Notes: a model not told the origin generated them from the sequence alone. A stretch of 64,000 bases of DNA from Cyanobium sp. Cruz-8D1 (GCF_024345975.1 NZ_JAGQCD010000010.1:58703-122702); one strand, 5' to 3'; positions 55,923-64,000 are shown, counted from the first letter of the stretch. Numbers and translations: made by a program.

Positions 55923-56570
55923 ATGCTGATCCCCCTCAAGCCCGGCGAACTGGTCCGCCTGATCCCGGCGGTGGCCACCGGCTCCCAGTTCAGCGCCAGC
56001 AGCGGCGATCCGCGCAAACTGCTGCAGCGGGTGCTGATTTCGGTCATCGGCGGGGTGATCGCGCTGCTGATCAGCCAGGTACTCCTGTTTCGCAGCCAGG
56101 CCGGTCCGGTGTTCCTGGTGGTGGGCTTCGTGTTTCTTCTTTATGTGCTGTGGGGACCGATCCTGGAAGCGGGCCGCCGCAACGCGCTGCTGCGACGCTA
56201 CCCGGCGGCCGCCATCTTCGAGGGGGTGGTGGCCGACCTGTTCCGGCGTGAGGTGGTGGAGAACCGGCGCGAGCAGGCCAATCGCGACGGGCGGCTTGAG
56301 CTGGTCGAAAACCGGCGCACCTGGCTGTGCCTGGAGCTGGAGGACGAGGAGGGCTACCTGGGCCAGATCCGCTTCCCGCTGGAAAAGAAGCATGCGTTGA
56401 TCCGGCCAGGCATGCTGATCCGCTGCCTGGTGCTGAGTGAACACAAGGACTTCTCCCGCATCGGTGCCCTCTCCGATGGCTGGCTGCCGCAGCTGAAGCA
56501 GTGGGTGGGGGAGTACCCCTACCTGCTGCGGCCGGCCTTCGAAGAACTCTGCCTGCGGCGCCTCGGGTGA
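55923..56570 (+). CDS. Conserved cyanobacterial membrane protein (sometimes annotated as phosphate ABC transporter permease)
   Basis: 215 aa from ATG 55923. Two membrane segments (VLISVIGGVIALLISQVLLF and VFLVVGFVFLLYVLWGPIL) and a soluble C-terminal domain with RYPAAAIFEGVVADLFRREV, TWLCLELEDEEGYLGQIRFP and YPYLLRPAFEEL. The family occurs across cyanobacteria and in plastids. The permease label used in databases is not supported by the two-helix topology. It follows dapB by 19 nt. Confidence 0.72.
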   Translation: MLIPLKPGELVRLIPAVATGSQFSASSGDPRKLLQRVLISVIGGVIALLISQVLLFRSQAGPVFLVVGFVFLLYVLWGPILEAGRRNALLRRYPAAAIFEGVVADLFRREVVENRREQANRDGRLELVENRRTWLCLELEDEEGYLGQIRFPLEKKHALIRPGMLIRCLVLSEHKDFSRIGALSDGWLPQLKQWVGEYPYLLRPAFEELCLRRLG

Positions 56571-56577
56571 GGGAAGC

Positions 56578-56606
56578 TGGACAGACCCGAAACATTGCGT
56601 TACAAT
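56578..56606 (+). promoter_or_regulatory. Near-consensus sigma-70 promoter of the hli gene
   Basis: TGGACA (56578-56583), exactly 17 nt spacer, TACAAT (56601-56606). Each hexamer differs from consensus at one base. A strong Shine-Dalgarno AAGGAG (56623-56628) lies 7 nt before the ATG at 56636. Confidence 0.72.
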
Positions 56607-56635
56607 CCGCGTAACACTTCTCAAGGAGCTCTCCC

Positions 56636-56890
56636 ATGACTGCCGCCACCCCCACCGCTCCCGCTGTCATCCGCGGCGCCACCGTCACCACCGAAGACGG
56701 CGGTCGCCTCAATGCCTTTGCCATGGAGCCCCGCATGGAAGTGGTGAGTGCCGAAAGCGGCTGGGGCTTCCATGAGCGCGCCGAGAAGCTCAACGGCCGT
56801 ATGGCCATGCTCGGCTTCATCGCCCTGCTCGCCACCGAATTCGCCCTGGGCGGCGAAGCCTTCACCCGCGGCCTGCTCGGCATCGGTTGA
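56636..56890 (+). CDS. hli: High-light-inducible protein (one-helix chlorophyll-binding)
   Basis: 84 aa. Single-helix CAB motif: [22 protein letters not shown], with the chlorophyll-ligand Glu and Asn and the Arg pairing. The N-terminal ~40 residues are soluble. HLIPs bind chlorophyll and carotenoid and protect photosystem II assembly under light stress. It has its own promoter and a terminator, so it is monocistronic. Confidence 0.95.
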   Translation: MTAATPTAPAVIRGATVTTEDGGRLNAFAMEPRMEVVSAESGWGFHERAEKLNGRMAMLGFIALLATEFALGGEAFTRGLLGIG

Positions 56891-56952
56891 GGCTGGCGGC
56901 CCCCCTCGGGCCACACCTGCCCTACGGGCAGCCGATCACGGCCGCCCCCATC

Positions 56953-56983
56953 GCCGCAGCAGACTTTCTGTTGCGGCTTTTTT
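56953..56983 (+). terminator. Terminator of the hli gene
   Basis: 11-bp stem GCCGCAGCAGA / TCTGTTGCGGC (one G-U pair), loop CTT, followed by TTTTTT at 56978-56983. The following gene starts only a few bases later. Confidence 0.88.
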
Positions 56984-56989
56984 GTGGCC

Positions 56990-58219
56990 ATGCGCCCTTC
57001 GCTCCACGCCCGGATCCACGGAGCCGGCCCCACCGGCGCCCTGACGGCCCTGGCCCTGGCGCAGGCCGGCTGGCGCGTGAGCCTGCATGATCCCCTCTCC
57101 CCTGAGGCGCTGCAGGGCCGTGAGCGGGCCTACGCCTTCACCCATTCCAGCCGCGTCCTGCTGGAGCGCCTGGGCCTCTGGGGCGACCTGCGGCCCCAGC
57201 TGGTGTCCTTCCGCCGCCTGCGGCTCCAGGACATGGCCACGGCACGCCAGGTGAGCTTCGATCCAACCGACCTCAACAACGTCGGCGCGGTGGGCTGGAT
57301 CGGCTCGCACCGGCCCCTGATGGCGTTGCTGCTGCGGCGCCTGGGCCAGCACCCCGCCATTGGCCTGGCGCTGGGGAGGGACGCGCCGATCACCAGCACC
57401 GAACCCGATCTGCTGGTGGCCGCCGACGGACCCGACTCCCCCACCCGGCGGGCGTTGGGAATCGGCCAATGGAGCCACCGCTACGCCCAGGCCTGCCTCA
57501 CCGTGCAGGTGGAGATGGGCGGCGGCGCCGACGACGAGGCCTGGGAGCTGCTGCGTCCGGAAGGGCCGTTTGCGGTGCTTCCCCTCGGCGAGGGTCGCTT
57601 CCAGCTGGTCTGGAGTGCGCCCACGGCCCGCTGCCAGCAGCTCGAAGCCCTGGGCGGCCCAGCCTTCCTCGACCGGCTGGCGGGGGCCCTGCCGGACGCG
57701 CTCCAGCCCGAGGCCCTGCTGGCGCGGCCCCGCAGCTTTCCTGTGGCCCTGCAGCTGGCCCGCCGCCTGCATCGTGGCCGCACGGTGCTGGTGGGGGAAA
57801 GCGCCCACCGCTGCCATCCGGTGGGGGGCCAGGGGTTGAATCTCTGCTGGCGGGACGTGGCGGTGCTGCATCAGCTCGCCGAACGGGCCGCCCAGGGACG
57901 GCTGCATCCGCGCCGCCTCGCTGCGGCCTACGCACGGCGCCGCTGGCCCGATCTGCTGCTCACCCTGCTCACCACCGACCTGCTGGTGCGGATCTTCTCC
58001 AACCGTCAGCCCCTGTTGCTGCCCCTGCGGAGCCTGGCCTTCGGGGTCCTGTCGCGGTTCGGCTGGAGCCGGGCGCTGGCCCTGCAGGTCATGACCCAGG
58101 GGCCTTGCGGCCTGGGCCGGACGCTTCCACCATGGCGGGATGGTGATCAGCAGTTCTCCCCAGCCCCTGCCCTCTCCGGCCATGGTGCGCTTCCTGCGCC
58201 ATCAGCTCGGCCTGAGTGA
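56990..58219 (+). CDS. FAD-dependent monooxygenase, UbiH/PHBH-like
   Basis: 409 aa from ATG 56990 (GTG 56984 possible). FAD-binding GAGPTGALTALALAQAGWRV near the N-terminus, LLVAADGPDSPTRRALG (the DG motif), and VLVGESAHRCHPVGGQGLNL (the GD-type motif, here GES). The family hydroxylates aromatic or quinone substrates. In cyanobacteria such genes are annotated as FAD-dependent hydroxylases with unknown substrate. The last 80 nt overlap the DUF2949 gene. Confidence 0.85.
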   Translation: MRPSLHARIHGAGPTGALTALALAQAGWRVSLHDPLSPEALQGRERAYAFTHSSRVLLERLGLWGDLRPQLVSFRRLRLQDMATARQVSFDPTDLNNVGAVGWIGSHRPLMALLLRRLGQHPAIGLALGRDAPITSTEPDLLVAADGPDSPTRRALGIGQWSHRYAQACLTVQVEMGGGADDEAWELLRPEGPFAVLPLGEGRFQLVWSAPTARCQQLEALGGPAFLDRLAGALPDALQPEALLARPRSFPVALQLARRLHRGRTVLVGESAHRCHPVGGQGLNLCWRDVAVLHQLAERAAQGRLHPRRLAAAYARRRWPDLLLTLLTTDLLVRIFSNRQPLLLPLRSLAFGVLSRFGWSRALALQVMTQGPCGLGRTLPPWRDGDQQFSPAPALSGHGALPAPSARPE

Positions 58220-58352
58220 GAACGCCCTGCAGCTGGGCATCAAGCAGTCCCAGCTCGAGCAGGCGCCGCTTCCTGCCGTGCTCTGGCGTTTCGGCCTGAT
58301 CAGCCTCGAGCAATTCGACACCGTCCTCACCTGGCAGGACCAGCAGAGCTGA
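58140..58352 (+). CDS. DUF2949 small protein
   Basis: 70 aa. The pattern MVRFLRHQLGLSENALQLGI, LPAVLWRFGLISLEQFDTVL is the DUF2949 signature found in cyanobacteria. The ATG at 58140 overlaps the end of the monooxygenase gene; ATG 58182 within it is a shorter alternative. Function is unknown; convergent with apt, 3 nt apart. Confidence 0.75.
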   Translation: MVISSSPQPLPSPAMVRFLRHQLGLSENALQLGIKQSQLEQAPLPAVLWRFGLISLEQFDTVLTWQDQQS

Positions 58353-58355
58353 GGC

Positions 58356-58895
58356 TCAGCTGTAGATGATCAGCGACTCAATCGGATGCTCCTGGGGCAG
58401 CCGGCTGCGGCCCTCCAGCGCGGCCAGTTCGGCCAGAAAGCCGAAGCCGCACAGCTCCCCGCCCGCCTTGCGCACCAGCTCGGTGCAGGCCGCCGCGGTA
58501 CCGCCGGTGGCCAGCAGGTCATCCACGATCAGCACCCGCCGGCCATCACCGAGGGCATCGCTGTGGATCTCCAGCCGATCGGTGCCGTACTCGAGGCTGT
58601 AGTCCACCCCGATCACCTCGCCGGGGAGTTTGCCGGGCTTGCGCACCGGCACGAAGCCGACGCCGGTGACGGTGGCCAGGGCGGTGCCGACGATGAAGCC
58701 GCGGGATTCGATGCCCACGATCAGGTCCGGCTGCACCCGCTCACAGAGCAGGACCAGCAGGCGGATGGCCTCGCCCCAGCCCTCGGGATCCCGCATCAGG
58801 GGGGTGAGGTCACGGAAGAGAATCCCCGGCTGCGGAAAGTCGGGAATGTCCCGGACCCAGGCGCGCAGATCGATCGATGAAGGGCTGCTGGGCAT
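58356..58895 (-). CDS. apt: Adenine phosphoribosyltransferase
   Basis: 179-aa salvage enzyme forming AMP from adenine and PRPP. Signature: [54 protein letters not shown], and the PRPP-binding [16 protein letters not shown]. Start ATG 58895 is chosen; the longer open frame upstream overlaps a divergent gene. Length is typical. Confidence 0.95.
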   Translation of the reverse strand: MPSSPSSIDLRAWVRDIPDFPQPGILFRDLTPLMRDPEGWGEAIRLLVLLCERVQPDLIVGIESRGFIVGTALATVTGVGFVPVRKPGKLPGEVIGVDYSLEYGTDRLEIHSDALGDGRRVLIVDDLLATGGTAAACTELVRKAGGELCGFGFLAELAALEGRSRLPQEHPIESLIIYS

Positions 58896-58962
58896 CGTGC
58901 TGGTGAAGGGACCGGTACCGGCGACGTGACGGATGGACGGCGCCGCTGGCATCATCGCAGTC

Positions 58963-59517
58963 ATGGCCAACGACATCTCGGAAGCGGCTAACCCTGATCG
59001 CGTCTCCCGCCCCCTGCCCCGCAGGGGACTGGAGCGGCTCGATCTGATGCTGCTCTGCATGGAGGCGCTCGACCTCAACGGCGGCGAGGCGATGGTCTGG
59101 ATGAGCGAACAGCTGGGCTACGGCGGGCTCTTCCCCAACCGGGTGGAGCTGTGGAAGCGGCGCTGCCACAACCCCCTGCGGCGCACCTGCCGGCGCGGCG
59201 AGGTTCCCGTCGACGAAACCGATGCCCTGATCCGCATCCTTTGCGTCATGGCCGATCGCCTCTACCCGATGTTGCGCTCCCTGCTCTCCAGCAGCGAGCC
59301 GGAGGAGGTGGCGAGCGAACGCTGGGCCCTTTTCCAGGGGCGTCTGGAGGAACTGGTGCAGGAACGCATGAATCCCCGCCGCAGCGGCGTGCAGAAACTG
59401 CTCGATCCCAAAGACGGGGCCACCCAGCGCCTGCAGCTGGTCCAGGGCCTCAGCCTCTGTGCCGGCCACGGGGGCTTTGAGCGCATCAAGGCCAGCCTGA
59501 TGGACGCGGTCGCGTGA
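58963..59517 (+). CDS. DUF3038 family protein
   Basis: 184 aa from ATG 58963. [39 protein letters not shown], and [17 protein letters not shown] match the cyanobacterial DUF3038 family, all-helical and soluble. It precedes the DUF4335 gene by 21 nt; these two occur next to each other in many cyanobacteria, so they probably act together. Function is unknown. Confidence 0.82.
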   Translation: MANDISEAANPDRVSRPLPRRGLERLDLMLLCMEALDLNGGEAMVWMSEQLGYGGLFPNRVELWKRRCHNPLRRTCRRGEVPVDETDALIRILCVMADRLYPMLRSLLSSSEPEEVASERWALFQGRLEELVQERMNPRRSGVQKLLDPKDGATQRLQLVQGLSLCAGHGGFERIKASLMDAVA

Positions 59518-59538
59518 GCCCATCCCCCTGAGACCCCC

Positions 59539-60159
59539 ATGGTTCAGAGTTCCGTGATGAAGCAGAGCCTCGTCTTCGATCAGCTCAGCTGCCGCCTGCA
59601 GGTGGAGGGACTCCCGGACGTCTCCATCGGCCAAAGCGGTGCGGCCCTTGGCATCATCACGGGCTGGAACCTGCAATGGCTGGGCCGGCCCCTGCTGGAG
59701 GGTCGGCGTGAGCACCTGCAGGCGCTGATGCAGGTGGTGCTGCCCTACGCCCGCCATCTGATCAGCGGCATACGCCGCGAGTTCAGCGTCGCCGGCGAGC
59801 CCGTCGACATCGGCCCCCACCCCGAGGGCGGCCACCGGCTGCTGCTGCGCAGCAGTCAACCCGACACCCCCCCGCTGGAGATGCATCTTGATGATGCGGA
59901 ACTGGCGGATCTGGTGCGGGTGCTGGATCTGCTGCGCCTCGATCCCCGCATCCAGCTGCCTCTGGCGATTCCAGAGCCCGAGCCGCTGGGCCCCAGGGAG
60001 CTGCTGGAGCGGATTCCCCTGCATCGCCGGCTGACAGCCCCCCTGGGCGGGGCGACGGTCCTGGCGGTATCGGCGGCCCTAGTCTTGCTGTTGCCCCCGC
60101 CTGCCGTACCGCCCGCCCCAACGCCGCCGGCCCCTGCCCCCCAGGCCAAGCCCGGTTGA
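59539..60159 (+). CDS. DUF4335 family membrane-anchored protein
   Basis: 206 aa. The soluble N-terminus (SLVFDQLSCRLQVEGLPD, ITGWNLQWLGRPLLEGRREH) is DUF4335-like; one C-terminal hydrophobic helix (ATVLAVSAALVLLLPPPAV) ends in a Pro-rich tail. Partner of the upstream DUF3038 gene. ATG 59539 or 59557 could be the start. Confidence 0.8.
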   Translation: MVQSSVMKQSLVFDQLSCRLQVEGLPDVSIGQSGAALGIITGWNLQWLGRPLLEGRREHLQALMQVVLPYARHLISGIRREFSVAGEPVDIGPHPEGGHRLLLRSSQPDTPPLEMHLDDAELADLVRVLDLLRLDPRIQLPLAIPEPEPLGPRELLERIPLHRRLTAPLGGATVLAVSAALVLLLPPPAVPPAPTPPAPAPQAKPG

Positions 60160-60217
60160 CTTCGGCCCCGCTCTGGTCACACTGGGGTCGACACTTTTTC
60201 TTTTCCACTGCCGTGCG

Positions 60218-60463
60218 ATGGGCATGACCTGGTCGGAACTACGCCGCCGGGTTGCACGGCTGGGAGCGGCCCTGGATGTGGTGGTGCGCAGCGATCCGGA
60301 GGTCTGCGGCCTGAGCGGTGCCCGGTTCCACCTCACGCTCCACCACGGCGGGCAGGGCGACTGCACGGTCAACGACCTGTCCCTGATCGATTGCCCCAAC
60401 GAGCTGGTGCTGATGGAATTCGAGCGGTGGATGAGAGGCGCCGGCTATCCGCTGGAGCCCTGA
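60218..60463 (+). CDS. Small conserved hypothetical protein
   Basis: 81 aa, soluble. WSELRRRVARLGAALDVVV, then GARFHLTLHHGGQGDCTVND and NELVLMEFERWMRGAGY. No family name recognised. Preceded by A-poor spacing but a TTTTTCTTTT tract at ~60194; start ATG 60218 or 60224. Confidence 0.55.
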   Translation: MGMTWSELRRRVARLGAALDVVVRSDPEVCGLSGARFHLTLHHGGQGDCTVNDLSLIDCPNELVLMEFERWMRGAGYPLEP

Positions 60464-60473
60464 CCCCCCAGCC

Positions 60474-60851
60474 ATGCCCCACACCCCCTACCCGCTACAT
60501 CTGCCGACACCGAGGGGACCGACGCCGGGAAAGGGCCTGCAGCTGCGCAGCCGCCGCCGCCGTCCATCCTCCCGATGGCGTCAGGCGCTGGCGGGCCTGC
60601 TGCTGATCGTGGCGGGAGCCCTGATCCTCGTTGGGCTGATGCAGCTGCCGGAACGGCTCGATGCCCTGCTCCTGGTCAGCAATGCCATCGCCAACCTGAT
60701 CAGCGGGCTGAGCCGGCTCAGCATGGGGATCCTGCAGCTGGGCAGCGTGATCGTGGTGGCCCTGCTCGCCCTGATGGCCCTGCTGCTTCTGGTGGGCGGC
60801 GGTGTCCGGCTGGTGCGGGGACTCACCGCCCGCCCCCGTCGCCCCTCCTGA
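60474..60851 (+). CDS. Small membrane protein of unknown function
   Basis: 125 aa. A basic N-terminus (LRSRRRRPSSRWRQ) is followed by a hydrophobic helix (ALAGLLLIVAGALILVGL), an amphipathic middle, and a second helix (SVIVVALLALMALLLLVGGG), ending basic. Not recognised. It starts 11 nt after the previous small gene, so they may be one unit. Confidence 0.5.
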   Translation: MPHTPYPLHLPTPRGPTPGKGLQLRSRRRRPSSRWRQALAGLLLIVAGALILVGLMQLPERLDALLLVSNAIANLISGLSRLSMGILQLGSVIVVALLALMALLLLVGGGVRLVRGLTARPRRPS

Positions 60852-60864
60852 AGCCGCCGCAGGC

Positions 60865-60975
60865 TCAGTGGTGCAGCTGCTGAAACCAGAACCCGGCCAG
60901 CTGCCATGACGACAACAGGAAGATCGCCAGGATCAACCAGTTGACCCAGGCGGGCCGTTCGCGGTTCTCGAACAT
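60865..60975 (-). CDS. 36-aa membrane mini-protein
   Basis: MFENRERPAWVNWLILAIFL followed by LSSWQLAGFWFQQLHH: charged N-terminus, one membrane helix and an aromatic C-terminus. The composition is protein-like and it starts with a proper ATG. It is too short to assign; it resembles the size of small photosynthetic subunits. Confidence 0.5.
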   Translation of the reverse strand: MFENRERPAWVNWLILAIFLLSSWQLAGFWFQQLHH

Positions 60976-61063
60976 GGCGGCAGGAGAATGAGATCCTTTC
61001 GGCCGATCCTGCCAGTGCGCCCCCCCCGGCGGCGGCTTCGTGACGGGCGGTGGCACCGAAGGG

Positions 61064-61561
61064 ATGTCACGTCTCCGTCCTCGCATGGCTCCCGGCACCG
61101 CTTCCGGACCAGCTTCCGGCGCCCTTCTCTCCTGCCTGGGCTTTCCCGGCTGGGGAGGACTGCATCTGATCCTCCCCAGCCGGGGCGATCCACCCGCCCT
61201 GGCCAGGCGCCTGGACGGCTGCGGCCAGGCGCTGCCTGCCGGGCACCTGTTGCCGGCCCTGCTGCGCCGCCATCGCGATCTCGAGCCGCTGGATCCTGGC
61301 CTCTGGCGCTGGGTCCGGGAGGCCCCCATGGGCTGCCCCCAGGCCTGGGGACATCGCTACTTGCTGGTCTGCCGCTGGGGTGCCGCCAACCCATTGCGGA
61401 TCTCCGCCTGGGGACGGCGAAGGGGGACCGGGGACTGGCTCCGACTTTGTGAACCCATCCCCCTGGCCTGCTTCCGTGAGCGCTTCCTGAGCGATCAGGA
61501 GACGACCAGGGCCACGCCCAGTCCCACCACCATCAAGGCGATGGCCCCCACGGCCCAGTAG
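61064..61561 (+). CDS. Hypothetical Trp/Arg-rich protein
   Basis: 165 aa from ATG 61064 (GTG 61040 and ATG 61085 are alternatives). The central part looks coding (LDPGLWRWVREAPMGCPQAW, YLLVCRWGAANPLRISAWG, LACFRERFLSDQ), with several Trp and Cys. The end overlaps the 53-aa minus-strand gene by 67 nt, which suggests one of the two ends is wrong. Unassigned. Confidence 0.35.
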   Translation: MSRLRPRMAPGTASGPASGALLSCLGFPGWGGLHLILPSRGDPPALARRLDGCGQALPAGHLLPALLRRHRDLEPLDPGLWRWVREAPMGCPQAWGHRYLLVCRWGAANPLRISAWGRRRGTGDWLRLCEPIPLACFRERFLSDQETTRATPSPTTIKAMAPTAQ

Positions 61562-61656
61562 GCATGGTTCTGGGCATCCGCCCTGGTCTCACCGATCACC
61601 ATCGTGCCTTCGTCGGCGTAGAGGTTGTCGTGGTTCTCGAGGTCGTGGGTATGCAT
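61495..61656 (-). CDS. 53-aa single-span protein with His/Asp-rich N-terminus
   Basis: MHTHDLENHDNLYADEGTMV, then AQNHAYWAVGAIALMVVGLG ending VALVVS. A soluble acidic/His-rich start and one C-terminal membrane helix. This composition is seen in small picocyanobacterial membrane proteins of unknown function. ATG 61656 is the only sensible start. Confidence 0.55.
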   Translation of the reverse strand: MHTHDLENHDNLYADEGTMVIGETRADAQNHAYWAVGAIALMVVGLGVALVVS

Positions 61657-61788
61657 GGGGCCTCCAGCAAGCTCGTGGGACCCTTCAAACGTAGGGGCGT
61701 CTGGCGTCCTGGTCCGCCAGAGCGACGAACCGATACCCCACGCCATCGACGGGTCCCCCGAGGCGGCCAATAATGCCGTTGTCTGCAG

Positions 61789-62301
61789 ATGCCCGTGCCT
61801 CCCTGGCTCCTGATCCTGATCCCGCTTCTGGTGGTGAATCTGATCATCAATCCCTCGGAGCGGGATTTCACTTGGTATCGCTCCCTCAAACGGCCCGGCT
61901 GGATGGGCATCGAACCATGGGTCCCGGCCGCCTGGTTCGTGATCAGCGTCAGCTTCTATTTCTCGACGCTCGCCTTCTGGCGCGCCAACGGCAATTGGCG
62001 CTGGGTGGCCACCTATACGGCTCTGCTGGTCCTGTTGCGCAGCCATCAATGGATGATCTGCCGCCTGCGCAACCTGGCCGCCGGTCTTCCCTTCTGGCTG
62101 CTGAGCTGGACGTTGACCCTGATCCTGGCCCTGATCGTGCGGCCGGCATCGCCCCTGGCGGCATGGCTGCTCGTCCCTGTCCTGGTGTGGACCCCAGCGG
62201 AAGCCGTCGTCGACCTCCAGATGATTGGATTGAACCGTAAGCAGCACCGGAGCGGCCGTGAACCCCATGATCGCCGCCCTGCTCGATCCGGACGCCTATG
62301 A
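61789..62301 (+). CDS. TspO/MBR family membrane protein
   Basis: 170 aa with five predicted membrane helices. Trp-rich first loop: FTWYRSLKRPGWMGIEPWVP, AAWFVISVSFYFSTLAFWR. TspO proteins bind tetrapyrroles and steroids and act in stress or light regulation. The last 44 nt overlap the next gene on the same strand, so its C-terminal tail (NRKQHRSGREPHDRRP) is encoded in the overlap and may be unimportant. Confidence 0.72.
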   Translation: MPVPPWLLILIPLLVVNLIINPSERDFTWYRSLKRPGWMGIEPWVPAAWFVISVSFYFSTLAFWRANGNWRWVATYTALLVLLRSHQWMICRLRNLAAGLPFWLLSWTLTLILALIVRPASPLAAWLLVPVLVWTPAEAVVDLQMIGLNRKQHRSGREPHDRRPARSGRL

Positions 62302-63826
62302 CCATCCGGTCGAGCGGGTCGACTGGCTGGAAACCCACATTTCCTGGATCCTGCTTACCGGAACCTTCGCCTACAAGATCAAGAAGCCGGTGAATCTGGG
62401 CTTCGTCGATTTCTCGACGCCGGAACGGCGCCGCTGGTTCTGCCAGGAGGAGCTCAGACTCAACCGGCGCCTGGCTCCAGACCTCTACCTCGGGCTCAGT
62501 CCCATCCATGGCCCGCCTGAGCGGGCGACTTTGCGTGGCTCCGGTCCAACCCTCGAGTGGGCGGTGCGCATGCGCCAGTTTCCCCAGAGCGCCCTGCTGG
62601 GGGCCGTGCTCGAACGTCACGGCCTCAGCGACGCCCAGCTTGAGGGGCTGGCGGATGACCTGGCAGCGTTCCATGCCGCGGCCGCGGTGGCCGGCCCCGA
62701 CGATCCCTATGGCGCACCGGAGCTGGTGAAGGCGCCGGCCGTGGCCAATCTGGAGGTGCTGCAGGCCTGCGGCCTGGTCCCCGAACCGGCCGTCGCCGCC
62801 CTGCGGCAATGGACCGACGGCCAGTTCGAGCAGCTGCGGCCCTGCTTCACCGGGCGCCGAAGCCAGGGCCGCATCCGCGAGTGCCACGGGGATCTGCACC
62901 TGGGCAACATGCTGCTGGAAGGGGAGCGCCTCAGGGTCTTCGACTGCCTGGAGTTCAGTCCGGAGTTGCGCTGGATCGACGTGATCAGTGACCTGGCCTT
63001 CCTGGTGATGGATCTGGAGCACCGCAACCGAGCCGATCTCGGGGCGGTACTGCTCAACCGCTGGCTGGGTCACTGCGGCGACTACGCGGGCCTGCTCACC
63101 TGGAACTGGTACCGGGTGTACCGGTCGCTGGTGCGGGCCAAGGTCTGCGCCCTGCGCCTCGGCCAGCAGAGCCTCGACGCCGATGCATCGCTTCTGCTGC
63201 AACAGGACCTGGAGCGCTATCTGCTTGGCGCCAGCCGTGCCACCGCCACCCCAGCCCCCGCCCTGGTGATCACCCACGGGGTATCAGGCAGCGGCAAAAG
63301 CCACCGGGCTCGCCAGCTCTGCCAGCGGCAGGGCTGGATCCAGGTGCGTTCCGACGTGGAGCGCAAGCGCCTCTTCGGCCTCTGGGGGCAGGGCCCAGTC
63401 CCACCGCTCCAGGGGGACCCTTACCGGCCAGAGGTGAGCGCGCTGCTCTACGACCAGCATCTGCCGCAGCAGGCGGGCCGCATCCTCGCGGCAGGGCTAT
63501 CGGTGGTGGTGGATGCCACCTTCCTGCGCCGCGGTCAGCGGCAGCGGATGGCGGAACTGGCCCGCCAGCGCGGCGTCCCGTTCCTGATCCTGGCCTGCAT
63601 CAGCTCCAAGGCACAGGCCCAGCGGCGCCTTGTCGAACGACAGGCCCGTGGTGGTGACCCCTCCGATGCGGACGGAGCCGTGCTGGAGGCCCAGTTCAGG
63701 ACGATGGAACCGCTCGATGGGCACGAACGGAGCCGTTGCCTGGAGGTGGCGGCGACGATGACGCCCCAGAACCTGATCACCGCCGTGGCGGAGCGGTTGG
63801 GACGGCCTGCCGAGGCCCCGCCCTGA
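62258..63826 (+). CDS. Fusion of aminoglycoside phosphotransferase-like kinase and P-loop kinase
   Basis: 522 aa from GTG 62258 (ATG 62267 possible). Residues ~1-320 are APH-like: HISWILLTGTFAYKIKKPVN, IRECHGDLHLGNMLL (catalytic Asp) and VFDCLEFSPELRWIDVISDL. Residues ~335-510 are a zeta-toxin/gluconate-kinase-like P-loop domain: ITHGVSGSGKSHRARQL, VRSDVERKRLFGL and VVVDATFLRRGQRQ. The family is widespread in bacteria and annotated as AAA family ATPase or bifunctional APH/ATP-binding protein; the substrate is unknown. Confidence 0.88.
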   Translation: MNPMIAALLDPDAYDHPVERVDWLETHISWILLTGTFAYKIKKPVNLGFVDFSTPERRRWFCQEELRLNRRLAPDLYLGLSPIHGPPERATLRGSGPTLEWAVRMRQFPQSALLGAVLERHGLSDAQLEGLADDLAAFHAAAAVAGPDDPYGAPELVKAPAVANLEVLQACGLVPEPAVAALRQWTDGQFEQLRPCFTGRRSQGRIRECHGDLHLGNMLLEGERLRVFDCLEFSPELRWIDVISDLAFLVMDLEHRNRADLGAVLLNRWLGHCGDYAGLLTWNWYRVYRSLVRAKVCALRLGQQSLDADASLLLQQDLERYLLGASRATATPAPALVITHGVSGSGKSHRARQLCQRQGWIQVRSDVERKRLFGLWGQGPVPPLQGDPYRPEVSALLYDQHLPQQAGRILAAGLSVVVDATFLRRGQRQRMAELARQRGVPFLILACISSKAQAQRRLVERQARGGDPSDADGAVLEAQFRTMEPLDGHERSRCLEVAATMTPQNLITAVAERLGRPAEAPP

Positions 63827-63829
63827 GGC

Positions 63830-64000
63830 CTAGAACCACTCGGCGATGGAGGCTTCCCGGCTGTTGACGTTGGCTTCCGGCGTCGAGCGGCGGAACTCCA
63901 TGGTGATGCTGCGCTTCTGCTCGCCGTCGGCGGCGAGGGCCTCGATCGGATAGAGCTGCTGGCCATCGCGGAAGGGCACCTGCACCCGGAAGGTGCCATC
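63830..64000 (-). CDS. C-terminal end of a DUF4912-like protein (partial)
   Basis: The frame enters from the right window edge and ends at TAG (63830-63832). Visible: DGTFRVQVPFRDGQQLYPIE, AADGEQKRSITMEFRRSTPE and NSREASIAEWF. These resemble the C-terminal part of cyanobacterial DUF4912 proteins. Only 56 residues are in the window, so the call is tentative. It is convergent with the APH-kinase gene, 3 nt apart. Confidence 0.55.
   Translation of the reverse strand, partial: DGTFRVQVPFRDGQQLYPIEALAADGEQKRSITMEFRRSTPEANVNSREASIAEWF

Noticed and set aside
61949..63277. 442-aa minus-strand frame
   Set aside because: Antisense to TspO and the APH-kinase fusion, which both have clear motifs.

Overview
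The window reads as a chromosomal segment of a GC-rich picocyanobacterium of the Cyanobium / Synechococcus type. Evidence: the giant magnesium chelatase subunit ChlH, a high-light-inducible protein, a photosystem I accumulation factor, several families known only from cyanobacteria and plastids (DUF3727, DUF3685, DUF2949, DUF3038, DUF4335, CSP41-like), an LPS gene (lpxD), the cyanobacterial octamer GCGATCGC, and a phosphoribulokinase of the proteobacterial class I type that goes with alpha-cyanobacteria. Genes are packed tightly, with many ATGA and TGATG overlaps. I see no tRNA, rRNA, insertion sequence, prophage or CRISPR array.

Layout. 0-11 kb is a mostly minus-strand housekeeping block: UPF0182 (cut by the window edge), class II aldolase, a Gfo/Idh oxidoreductase, accD, a prepilin peptidase, prk, leuB, lpxD and a polysaccharide deacetylase-like protein. 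11-17 kb is the most accessory-looking part. It holds an intracellular alpha/beta-hydrolase-subtilase fusion, a bufferin-type copper RiPP cluster (DUF2282 precursor, DUF692/MNIO enzyme, DUF2063 partner) whose precursor lacks one usual cysteine and whose partner gene is frameshifted, and two coupled exported phosphatases. 17-32 kb returns to core genes: proB, yqeG, ruvX, a PhoH/PIN protein, fumC, a Fur-family regulator, hisA and a CSP41-like protein.

32-37.7 kb contains the strongest novelty: a 706-aa protein joining a degenerate sigma-54-activator-type AAA+ domain (no GAFTGA loop) to a NapH/NosR-type polyferredoxin membrane module, in a phylum without sigma-54. 37.8-41 kb is a coupled pair for organic phosphate (phytase-esterase-like protein and PhoX). 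41-44.5 kb is an XpaC-like / VWA / substrate-binding cluster with three separate apparent lesions: a frameshift in a lipoprotein signal, a lost stop and an in-frame nonsense codon. 45.9-48.6 kb is iron handling, with ferritin and feoB in tandem and feoA convergent to them. Next come pstS with a possible Pho box and a clear terminator, a truncated CsbD-like gene, chlH, dapB, and an hli gene with a near-consensus promoter. The last 7 kb carries an FAD monooxygenase, apt, DUF3038-DUF4335, several very small membrane proteins, TspO, an APH-kinase fusion and the C-terminal end of a DUF4912-like protein.

Working together: aldolase and PRK feed the Calvin cycle; accD, lpxD, the PgsA-like protein and the deacetylase build membranes and envelope; PhoX, the phytase-like protein, PstS and the exported phosphatases form a phosphorus-scavenging theme; FeoA, FeoB and ferritin manage iron, and the buf genes probably copper.
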